Assembly: GCA_015493425.1 (NCBI GenBank)
Contig: WGDG01000046.1
Coordinates: 1-11,805, forward strand
Reading direction: 5' to 3'
DNA from: Sulfurovum sp.
Lineage (GTDB): Bacteria; Campylobacterota; Campylobacteria; Campylobacterales; Sulfurovaceae
Length of the DNA stretch: 11,805 nt
The notes below the pieces were generated by a model. The model had not been told where the DNA came from. It did not search any database and worked only from the letters and a program-made list of their open reading frames with translations. Below, one piece after another: positions 4,964 through 11,805 of this stretch (position 1 is its first letter; the number at the start of each line of letters is the position of its first letter). Position numbers and translations under genes: made by a program.

Positions 4964-6972
4964 TGTCACGTGTAGTATTCTCTACTTGGAGGGGTGAGTT
5001 TGTCGATAACCGCGGTAAACCCTCTGACGAGTGGGAGGAATCGGGATTCAAGCTTCCGGAGACCTATGACGGTGATACCAAGTCCAAAGCATTTATAGGA
5101 TGGGATGGCGTTGCAATCTTCAACGAAGATATCGATGCTGTTGAACTCGCTTCCAAATATGCGGCACAGTATCAGGAGTATTCCGAAGCATGCGGACGCT
5201 GTGCACCGGGACGCTGGGGCGGACGTATTCTCTACGACCTGCTTGACAAGATCGCAAGGGGAGAGGGGACACATGATGATGTCGCCCATCTCAAAGAAGT
5301 GTCTGAAACCATGATGGTAACCTCCAAGTGCGAGATCGGGAAAACCGTGCCTAAGCCGATTTTGGATCTGATGGAGCATTACAAAGAGCAGTTTGATACC
5401 TGTATCGAGGCACAGCAACCCTCCAAGCATTATGATGGTGACACGTCGTATATTGCAAAGGTAACAGCACCCTGTACCGATATGTGTCCTGCTCATGTCG
5501 ACATTCCTGCCTATATTGAGGGTGTGCGTGATATGATCTTTACTGATTCACTGGCTGCAACGCGTCAGACGATGCCGCTTGCGCATACCTGTGGTCGTGT
5601 CTGTCCGCATCCGTGTGAAGATGCCTGCCGTCGTATGAACCTGGACGAGCCTATCTCCATTATGGAGCTCAAGCGTATCGGTGCGGATTATGAGACCGAC
5701 CATGCTTTGCCATGGCAGCATCCGTTTGAAGTGCAGCCGCCGCGCAACGATGGCAAGAAAGTTGCCATTATCGGTGCGGGGCCTGCCGGGCTTACTGCTG
5801 CATACTATCTTGGTATTCAGGGTATTCATGTCGATATTTTTGAAGAGCTGCCGGTAAACGGCGGTGAAGTGGCTGTCGGGGTACCGGAGTACCGTATGCC
5901 TGTTGAGAAGTACAACAAAGATATTCAGCTTGTACTCGATTTGCCGACAGTACATATTCATAATAATCACCGTGTCGATGCAGAGCGCCTTAAAGAGATT
6001 GATGCCGAGTATGATGCAACATTGCTGGCATTTGGTACACGTCTTTCCAAAAAAGTGCGTGCAACCAATGAAAATCCGAATATGAAAGGGTACTGGGGCG
6101 CAATTGCGATGCTTGACAAGGTCAACCTGTGGACCAAATACGGTATCGGCTCACCCGCTTCCAATGAGCTCAAGGATAAGGTCGTTGTCTGTGTCGGAGG
6201 TGGATTTACCTCAATGGACGTTGTACGATGCTCCATTCGAGAAGGTGCGAAAAAGGTCATTATGCTGTACCGTCGTGACGAAAAAACGATTATCCGTAAT
6301 ACGACCTACGAAGAGTATCATGAAGCGGTTGAAGAGGGGGTAGAGTTCATCTTCCATTCAGCCATTGAAGAGATCTTCGATGACGGTGAGAAGATCACCA
6401 AGCTCAAAGTAAACCGCTTTGAGCTGGTTCCAGACCCCAACGGCGGAAGACCACAGCTTCAGAAGATCGAAGGAGCTGACTTTGAAATTGAGTGTGACTA
6501 CCTGATCCCGGCAGTTTCTCAGGCTGCTGATCTGCAACTGCTTCCGGAAGAATGGAATATAGAGCTTACGTCATGGAATACGATTCTGACCAACGGAAGA
6601 GACTTTATGAGTTCACGTCCGGGACTTTTTGCTGCAGGTGACTGTGAGTATGGTCCAATGACTATCGTCAATGCCGTCGGTCAGGCACGCCGTGCCGCAT
6701 CAGTCATCAGCCGATTTATCTACGACGGTAAGGTGAGCCTGACAGATGAAGAGATCATGGAAGATCATCTCAATAAACTCAAGGTCTATGACAAAAGCGA
6801 AAAGATCACCGGATGGATGCCTGGATTACCGCGTGCAGTAAGCGAAAAACTCAGTGTGGATGAGCGAAAAGACAACAACAAAGAGGTCAACCTCGGTTTT
6901 ACCGGGGAAGAGGCAATAGCGGAAGCAGAGCGCTGTATGCGTTGTTATTATATTTCAATGGTGGCGGTGTAG
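4963..6972 (+). CDS. NuoF-replacement flavoprotein: N3-domain remnant fused to GltD/NfnB-like FAD-NAD(P)H oxidoreductase
   Basis: A 669-residue chimera at the nuoF position. Residues about 60-145 resemble only the C-terminal cluster-N3 domain of NuoF (EACGRCAPGRWGG, then MMVTSKCEIGKTVPKPIL); the FMN/NADH-binding domain is absent. Of the usual CxxCxxC plus C ligands, Cys77, Cys80 and Cys123 remain, but the third position is Gly83. Residues about 165-250 form the iron-sulfur domain of glutamate-synthase small subunits, with Cys171, 175, 210, 214, 218 and 222. Residues 265-590 are the two-nucleotide flavoprotein core: GAGPAG (271-276) for FAD, GGGFTSMD (412-419) and YRR (436-438) for NAD(P)H, and the second FAD motif around FAAGD (556-560). 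A C-terminal CxxC (658, 661) closes the protein. The likely role is the electron-input device of this complex I, possibly NADPH-preferring because of YRR. Nothing suggests a broken gene. Confidence 0.88.
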   Translation: MSRVVFSTWRGEFVDNRGKPSDEWEESGFKLPETYDGDTKSKAFIGWDGVAIFNEDIDAVELASKYAAQYQEYSEACGRCAPGRWGGRILYDLLDKIARGEGTHDDVAHLKEVSETMMVTSKCEIGKTVPKPILDLMEHYKEQFDTCIEAQQPSKHYDGDTSYIAKVTAPCTDMCPAHVDIPAYIEGVRDMIFTDSLAATRQTMPLAHTCGRVCPHPCEDACRRMNLDEPISIMELKRIGADYETDHALPWQHPFEVQPPRNDGKKVAIIGAGPAGLTAAYYLGIQGIHVDIFEELPVNGGEVAVGVPEYRMPVEKYNKDIQLVLDLPTVHIHNNHRVDAERLKEIDAEYDATLLAFGTRLSKKVRATNENPNMKGYWGAIAMLDKVNLWTKYGIGSPASNELKDKVVVCVGGGFTSMDVVRCSIREGAKKVIMLYRRDEKTIIRNTTYEEYHEAVEEGVEFIFHSAIEEIFDDGEKITKLKVNRFELVPDPNGGRPQLQKIEGADFEIECDYLIPAVSQAADLQLLPEEWNIELTSWNTILTNGRDFMSSRPGLFAAGDCEYGPMTIVNAVGQARRAASVISRFIYDGKVSLTDEEIMEDHLNKLKVYDKSEKITGWMPGLPRAVSEKLSVDERKDNNKEVNLGFTGEEAIAEAERCMRCYYISMVAV

Positions 6973-6973
6973 C

Positions 6974-9256
6974 ATGGGTGTACACAATTCAATCAATACC
7001 GGGAAACCGATCACTGTTACGATAGACGGGAAGGAGTGTAAAAGTACATTCGGCAAGACGATACTTGAAATTGCCCGAGAGAACGATATTTATATTCCTA
7101 CAATGTGTTATCTGACAAAAGTACAACCCATAGGTTCATGCCGAATGTGTGTTGTCAATGTTGAAGGTGTCGACGGAATGATCCTCTCATGTCAGGAGAA
7201 GGCTGTCGATGGTGCAGTGATTACAACCAACAACGATGCTCTTTTCAAGGAACGCCAGAACATCATGCGTCTGTATGATGTCAACCACCCGCTCGAGTGC
7301 GGTGTGTGTGACAAAAGCGGCGAGTGTGATCTTCAGAATAAAACAATGGAGTTCAATGTCGACAGTCAGCATTTCACCGCGCGCGACCAGCACAGACCGG
7401 TTGAGAACTGGGGTTATGTTTCCTACGATCCGGCGCTGTGCATCATGTGTGAAAAGTGTGTGCGTGTTTCAACGGAAATCACCGGGGATGAAGCCCTGAA
7501 AGTAAAATTTGGCGGTTACGGCTCTACAATCATTAATGTCAAAAAAGAGCGTAATTATGCCTCTTTGGGTGAAGCAGCGGCAGTCTGTCCGGTAGGAGCA
7601 CTGGTACAGACGCACTTTAAATATACTGCAAATGCCTGGGAACTCGAGAAAATCCCGTCAGCCTGTCCGCATTGCGGCGGCGGATGCCAGATGTACTACG
7701 AAGTCAAGCAGGAGAAGATTTACCGTGTTACCAATGAGTTTGAGTTTACAAACCTCTGCGGCGCGGGCAGATTCGGTTACGACTACGCTAACGAAGGTGT
7801 CACCAAAGATGTACAAGCCTTTGAAGCGGCTGTAGAGGCGTTTAAAAAAGCTGACAGTGTTATCTTCGCACCGCAGATCTCCAATGAAGAGGCGCTGATT
7901 CTTCAGAAGCTTAAAGAGAAGCTGGGCTTCAAGCTCGTATGTCACGAAGCACACGCTTACCAGAAATTTATGGAAGCTTATGCCAAGGTCAGCGGCAAAC
8001 ATCTTTACGGCGGAAACCTCAAAGATCTCTCTGAATCACAGGGAATCATCATTTTGGGTACGCGTATTAACAATGACTCTCCGACACTGAAGTACCATAT
8101 TAATATGGCGAGTAAATGGCAGCAGGCAAGGGTAGCCTATATGCACCCCATTGAAGACAGTGAAATACAGCATATTGTGACACAGTTCATCAAGTATGAA
8201 GCAGGCAGTGAAGAGGGAGCTGTTGCATTACTGGCGCATACGCTGCTGTCAGATACTGAAGTTCCCGATAGTATTCGTCAAGTATTGGATGACCTTGATA
8301 TTGGTAACCTGAGTGCTGAGAGCAATATCGGTGAAGAGGAATTTGAAACACTGCGTAGATCACTTTTAAAGCGTCACGGCTTTTCTTTGGTTGTGGGGGA
8401 AGACCTCTATGCCCATCCCCGTGCGGAACAGATTGCGACATGGGTAGCTCTGCTTGAGCGTTATGCCGGGTTCAATGTTATTTGTGTACCGCCTGCCGGC
8501 AATGCAATGGGAGTTTCTCTTGTCTGTGACCTCGATGATACAGTTGAAGGCAAAACAGTCGGATACAACGCAAAGGGTGACTTCACGCTCTCTGCACTTG
8601 GAGGCGGAGACTTGGATATGCCGGCGCTCAATCAGCAGGAAGGGACATTGACAACAGTAGACAAACGTGTTGTACCAATGCATGTAGCACTTCCTTATGG
8701 CGGTTATGTGCTTAACGATATTGCCAATGCACTTGGACTTAGAGCAGCCTATACTATTGACTATACTGTACAGCTGCCTGAAAATACCGGCTTCAAGGCG
8801 ATAGTATTTGATGACCTGCCTGAATATTTCGATACGGTGGGAAATGAACACAGAGGGTATCTGCTCGAAGAAAAAAAGCGTGATACACAGCTGAACATTG
8901 AAGAGGTTGGAGAACTCGATACGTTTGACGGTGCGGTGATCTATCGCTGTAATCCTGAGAACCAATTTTCACCTTTTACCGCAAAATCGCCATTGCTCTC
9001 CGAAGAGGCTGTACTGACCGGATCACAACAGTTTGCGGCAGTAACAAAACTCAAAGAAGGAGAGAAAATCCGGTTTGAGGTCGATGGTGTAACCTTTACA
9101 CGTGTGTTTAGGATCGATACAGCAATGAAAGGAACGATTGCACTAAATCCTACATTTGACATGGGATTAAGTGCATCTTTGCTATCCTCTTACAGATTTA
9201 GTAGACTGTCATTTGAGAAGAGCAATAACGACAAGATAGGAAACAACGATGAGTGA
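6974..9256 (+). CDS. NuoG-type iron-sulfur subunit, first paralogue
   Basis: A 760-residue NuoG-family protein. The order of cluster motifs is canonical: [2Fe-2S] N1b at Cys45, 56, 59 and 73; N5 with the histidine ligand His105 and Cys109, 112 and 118; N4 with Cys156, 159 and 162 plus Cys205 in VCPVGAL; and N7 with Cys231, 234, 238 and 262 (CPHCGGGC). From about residue 290 comes a divergent molybdopterin-oxidoreductase-like body that in this family holds no molybdenum. It starts one base after the flavoprotein stop with only a poor ribosome site (GGTGGCGG region), so it probably relies on re-initiating ribosomes. The next gene overlaps its last 8 bases. The role is to relay electrons from the input module toward NuoB and NuoD, in the cytoplasm on the peripheral arm. 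Whether it or the second paralogue occupies the standard NuoG place is unknown. Confidence 0.92.
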   Translation: MGVHNSINTGKPITVTIDGKECKSTFGKTILEIARENDIYIPTMCYLTKVQPIGSCRMCVVNVEGVDGMILSCQEKAVDGAVITTNNDALFKERQNIMRLYDVNHPLECGVCDKSGECDLQNKTMEFNVDSQHFTARDQHRPVENWGYVSYDPALCIMCEKCVRVSTEITGDEALKVKFGGYGSTIINVKKERNYASLGEAAAVCPVGALVQTHFKYTANAWELEKIPSACPHCGGGCQMYYEVKQEKIYRVTNEFEFTNLCGAGRFGYDYANEGVTKDVQAFEAAVEAFKKADSVIFAPQISNEEALILQKLKEKLGFKLVCHEAHAYQKFMEAYAKVSGKHLYGGNLKDLSESQGIIILGTRINNDSPTLKYHINMASKWQQARVAYMHPIEDSEIQHIVTQFIKYEAGSEEGAVALLAHTLLSDTEVPDSIRQVLDDLDIGNLSAESNIGEEEFETLRRSLLKRHGFSLVVGEDLYAHPRAEQIATWVALLERYAGFNVICVPPAGNAMGVSLVCDLDDTVEGKTVGYNAKGDFTLSALGGGDLDMPALNQQEGTLTTVDKRVVPMHVALPYGGYVLNDIANALGLRAAYTIDYTVQLPENTGFKAIVFDDLPEYFDTVGNEHRGYLLEEKKRDTQLNIEEVGELDTFDGAVIYRCNPENQFSPFTAKSPLLSEEAVLTGSQQFAAVTKLKEGEKIRFEVDGVTFTRVFRIDTAMKGTIALNPTFDMGLSASLLSSYRFSRLSFEKSNNDKIGNNDE

Positions 9257-11726
9257 AGTTAAAACAGTAGAGAATATGGTCTCCATCACGATCGATGGGA
9301 CGACCTATCAGGCGAAAGAGGGAGAGTACATTCTTAACGCAGCACGCGCAAACGATGTATTCATTCCCGCAATCTGCTACCTGACACGATGCAGCCCGAC
9401 ACTGGCATGCCGCCTTTGTCTGGTTGAAGCTGACGGAAAGCAGGTGTACGCCTGTAACGCCAAAGTGAAGGACGGTATGGAAATTACGGTTGATACACCG
9501 AATATCCTTGAAGAACGCCGTGCCATTATGGAAGTTTACGATGTTAACCACCCGCTGCAGTGCGGTGTGTGTGACAAGAGTGGTGAGTGTGAGCTGCAGA
9601 ACTATACGTTGGAGCTGGCAGTCGATTCGCAAAGTTATGCCATTCAGGATACCAAGCGTGAAGTGAAAAACTGGAGTACAGTGCTTCACTACGATGCCGC
9701 GCTTTGTATTGTCTGTGAACGTTGTACAACTGTCTGTAAAGACATGATCGGAGATGCGGCGATCAGTACGACCAAAAGAGGCGGAGAACCGCTTGACAAG
9801 GCGTACAAGGAGACGATGCCAAAAGATGCCTATGCAATGTGGAACAAGCTGCAAAAGTCGATCATCGCACCGAGCAACGGTACAGATTATACCAACTGTT
9901 CAGACTGTGGTGAGTGTACGGCCGTCTGCCCTGTCGGTGCGCTGACAGGACGTGACTTCGTTTATACGTCGAATGCATGGGAACTTGAGCGTGTACCGGC
10001 GACTTGTGCACATTGTAGTTCCGGATGCCAGATCTATTATGAAAAGAAACATACCTCTGTCTTTGACAGAAGTGAAAAGATCTATCGTGTTACCAATGAG
10101 TGGAATTATGTCTCTCTCTGTGGTGCGGGACGCTACGGGTACGACTTCGAAAACAGAGTAGAGGGTAAAGATGAAACGGCATTCAACGCTGCCATCGAAG
10201 CCTTCAAAAAGGCGGATACGATCCGCTTCAACTCAGTCATCACCAATGAAGAAGCACTGATGCTTCAGACGCTCAAAGAGAAGATGGGTATCAAGCTTGT
10301 CAACCCTGATGCAAGAGCATTCCAGAAGTTCCTTGATGCTTATGCGAAGGCATCAGGACAGTCACTTTACAGCTATGATTTCAAAGAAGTGATGGCAACA
10401 GACTTTGTTATCAGTGTAGGTACCTCATTGCGTAATGACAACCCCAATGCCCGTTATGCATTCAACAATATCCAAAAAATGAACAAGGGCGCGGGACTCT
10501 ACTTCCATCCTGTAGGAGATAATCTTGTACCTACGTTCGGAAAGAATGTCGAAGTCTTCACGCACAAAGTGGGCCTGGAAGAAGCGGCACTCTACCTGAT
10601 ACTCGATCTCTTTGCCGACAAAGAGAAGCTTCCTGAAGATGTCAAATCCTATCTTGAGAGTTTCAAGACCGCCACAACAAAGACGGTTAAAGAGAAGGTG
10701 ATGAAAGATGTCACTGAAACCGTTATTGACGAAGAGACGGGTGAAGAGAAACAGGTTACAAAAAAAGTACCTGAAATGGTAGAAAAAGAAGTGAGTGTCG
10801 AAAAAAACGGTCTGGTTGAGATGCTCGGAAAAGAGAGTGATGCATTCGATGCAACTTTTGAAAAAATGATGAAGAAAAAAGAGAGCTTCTCAATGATCAT
10901 CGGTGAAGATCTCTATTTCCACGACAGATATGAAAATATTGCGAAGCTCATTGCACTTATTGAACAGACGACACCGATACGTGTTGCAATGATCCCTCCA
11001 AAAACAAATTCACTGGGGGTTGCGCTTATCTGTGACCTCGATGATGAGGCAACGGGATACACAGTCGGTTACAACGAAAACGGAGACTTCAGACTCTCTG
11101 CACTGGGTAACGGTGATCTTGATATGCCTGCTATGAACCAGCAGGAAGGAACGCTGACCAATATGCATAAGCGTGTCACACCGACAAATGCGGCACTGGA
11201 GTACAAGGGCTATGAGCTCAACGACCTGATGAAGGTACTTGTCGGTGCACCGGAGCTGACAGTGGATTGGACAGAAAAACTTCCAGTTTCAAAGGGCTTT
11301 AAAACAGCCAAATTCGATGATCTTCCCAACGGCTACCTTAATGACGGTACAGAGAACCGTGGGTATGCGCTTGAGAACATCAAGTGCGAAGCCAAAGCGA
11401 TTGCAGTAGAGAAGATCGATGAAAACGGTGTGCTTGAGGGTGAGATTGTCTATCGCTGCAATCCTCAGAGACAGTTCAACGACTTTACCGACAAAGCACA
11501 CGAAATCTTTGAAGGCTTTGGACTCTATGCAGCGCCAGAAAAAGCCAAAGCACTTGGTGAAAAAGTCGAGATCGACTTTGGTGGCGAGCGTATCACAGTC
11601 GATGTCATCGAGGATGACCGTATGGAGGGAGATATCACCGCACTTGCAGACTTCAAGAGTGAAGCAGATGTCTACAGCCTCTTTGGGCCGTCGCGCTACA
11701 GAAAAGTAACGATAAGAAAGGTGTAA
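9249..11726 (+). CDS. nuoG: NuoG-type iron-sulfur subunit, second paralogue with an extra [4Fe-4S] motif
   Basis: An 825-residue NuoG-family protein related to the preceding one throughout; both share a GDLDMPA.NQQEGTLT block near the C-terminus. N1b ligands are Cys43, 54, 57 and 69. N5 ligands are His101 and Cys105, 108 and 114. N7 ligands are Cys253, 256, 260 and 291. Between N5 and N7 it has two complete ferredoxin motifs, CIVCERCTTVC (153-163) and CSDCGECTAVCP (217-228), so it can bind two [4Fe-4S] clusters where the first paralogue has ligands for one. A charged insertion (about 473-520), absent from the paralogue, sits in the molybdopterin-like body. The start overlaps the previous stop (ATGAGTGA) with AGGAAA upstream. 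The role is electron transfer in the peripheral arm. The symbol follows operon convention and similar length to the single NuoG of Campylobacter. Confidence 0.92.
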   Translation: MSEVKTVENMVSITIDGTTYQAKEGEYILNAARANDVFIPAICYLTRCSPTLACRLCLVEADGKQVYACNAKVKDGMEITVDTPNILEERRAIMEVYDVNHPLQCGVCDKSGECELQNYTLELAVDSQSYAIQDTKREVKNWSTVLHYDAALCIVCERCTTVCKDMIGDAAISTTKRGGEPLDKAYKETMPKDAYAMWNKLQKSIIAPSNGTDYTNCSDCGECTAVCPVGALTGRDFVYTSNAWELERVPATCAHCSSGCQIYYEKKHTSVFDRSEKIYRVTNEWNYVSLCGAGRYGYDFENRVEGKDETAFNAAIEAFKKADTIRFNSVITNEEALMLQTLKEKMGIKLVNPDARAFQKFLDAYAKASGQSLYSYDFKEVMATDFVISVGTSLRNDNPNARYAFNNIQKMNKGAGLYFHPVGDNLVPTFGKNVEVFTHKVGLEEAALYLILDLFADKEKLPEDVKSYLESFKTATTKTVKEKVMKDVTETVIDEETGEEKQVTKKVPEMVEKEVSVEKNGLVEMLGKESDAFDATFEKMMKKKESFSMIIGEDLYFHDRYENIAKLIALIEQTTPIRVAMIPPKTNSLGVALICDLDDEATGYTVGYNENGDFRLSALGNGDLDMPAMNQQEGTLTNMHKRVTPTNAALEYKGYELNDLMKVLVGAPELTVDWTEKLPVSKGFKTAKFDDLPNGYLNDGTENRGYALENIKCEAKAIAVEKIDENGVLEGEIVYRCNPQRQFNDFTDKAHEIFEGFGLYAAPEKAKALGEKVEIDFGGERITVDVIEDDRMEGDITALADFKSEADVYSLFGPSRYRKVTIRKV
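10665..10808 (+). other. Charged insertion in the second NuoG paralogue
   Basis: Residues about 473-520 are rich in Lys, Glu, Val and Thr, with recurring short valine-plus-charged units (VTETVIDEETGEE, VPEMVEKEV). The equivalent part of the first paralogue is short and different. It lies between VKSYLESF and the conserved SMIIGEDLYFH segment, so it is probably a surface arm or beta-hairpin. Confidence 0.5.
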
Positions 11727-11727
11727 T

Positions 11728-11805
11728 ATGGAAGTAGTAAGCTATAGAAGCGTTGAAACGTTCGTACAGCATATTCCGGAAGTGACAGCATTGGGTGTAT
11801 GGATC
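11728..11805 (+). CDS. Next gene of the nuo operon, first 26 codons only (runs off the right edge)
   Basis: An open frame starts one base after the nuoG2 stop, with AAAGGTG (11717-11723) upstream, and reads MEVVSYRSVETFVQHIPEV before the window ends. In related operons the gene after nuoG is nuoH, a membrane subunit, and the last visible residues (TALGVWI) turn hydrophobic, which would fit. The first 19 residues are too polar and too few to identify it, so NuoH is only a positional guess. Confidence 0.6.
   Translation, partial: MEVVSYRSVETFVQHIPEVTALGVWI

Noticed and set aside
4412..4969. Long minus-strand open frames opposite the Ala/Glu/Lys region
   Set aside because: They are by-products of the low-complexity codons, giving runs of Phe/Cys/Leu or Ala/Ser. 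No protein of that kind is credible.
4963..6972. Possibility that the flavoprotein is a truncated NuoF joined to a GltD gene by assembly error
   Set aside because: The frame is continuous for 669 codons, codon use is even across the junction, the gene is coupled to both neighbours, and the lineage is known to lack normal NuoE/NuoF.
6974..11726. Possibility that the two NuoG-type genes are one gene split by a frameshift
   Set aside because: Each has its own complete N-terminal N1b-N5-N4-N7 series and its own C-terminal block, so they are two full paralogues.
1..11805. CRISPR arrays, tRNA or rRNA genes, insertion sequences, phage attachment sites
   Set aside because: None was seen: no regularly spaced repeats, no tRNA-like cloverleaf in the gaps, no transposase or integrase motifs, and no terminal inverted repeats.

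Overview
The window looks like a chromosomal segment of a free-living member of the Campylobacterota (Epsilonproteobacteria), most like the sulfur- and hydrogen-oxidising Sulfurovum/Sulfurimonas group. The main reason is the layout of the respiratory complex I (nuo) operon. nuoA, B, C and D are conventional, but nuoE and nuoF are replaced by lineage-specific proteins, and two different nuoG-like genes follow in tandem. The genus is an inference from gene content and style, not from a database match.

Left part (1-1308): two leftward genes. The first (1-223) is the N-terminus of an exported protein with the PilJ-type sensor motif and runs off the window. The second (655-1068) is a membrane-anchored single-domain rhodanese with an intact CRSGSR active-site loop. 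About 430 bp without a gene separates them. That stretch holds a perfect extended -10 promoter element facing left and two hairpins. A divergent intergenic region of about 240 bp (1069-1308) lies between the rhodanese gene and nuoA. It holds a plausible sigma70-type promoter and two perfect short palindromes.

Right part (1309-11805): one tightly packed rightward operon. The order is nuoA, nuoB, nuoC, nuoD, a NuoE-replacement protein, a NuoF-replacement flavoprotein, nuoG1, nuoG2, and the first 26 codons of a further gene that runs off the window. Genes overlap or sit 1-12 bp apart, so transcription and translation are probably coupled.

NuoA is a membrane-arm subunit. NuoB (cluster N2), NuoC and NuoD form the quinone-reducing module. 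The two NuoG paralogues carry the iron-sulfur wire. The usual NADH-oxidising module (NuoE with N1a, NuoF with FMN and the NADH site) is absent. In its place are (a) a small protein with a long Ala/Lys/Glu helix and a C-terminal helix-hairpin-helix domain, and (b) a chimera that joins a remnant of the NuoF N3-cluster domain, with one ligand cysteine changed to glycine, to a complete GltD/NfnB-like FAD and NAD(P)H-binding unit. This complex I probably takes electrons in a non-standard way, from NAD(P)H through the GltD-like flavin, from ferredoxin or flavodoxin, or both. That part is the most interesting biology here.
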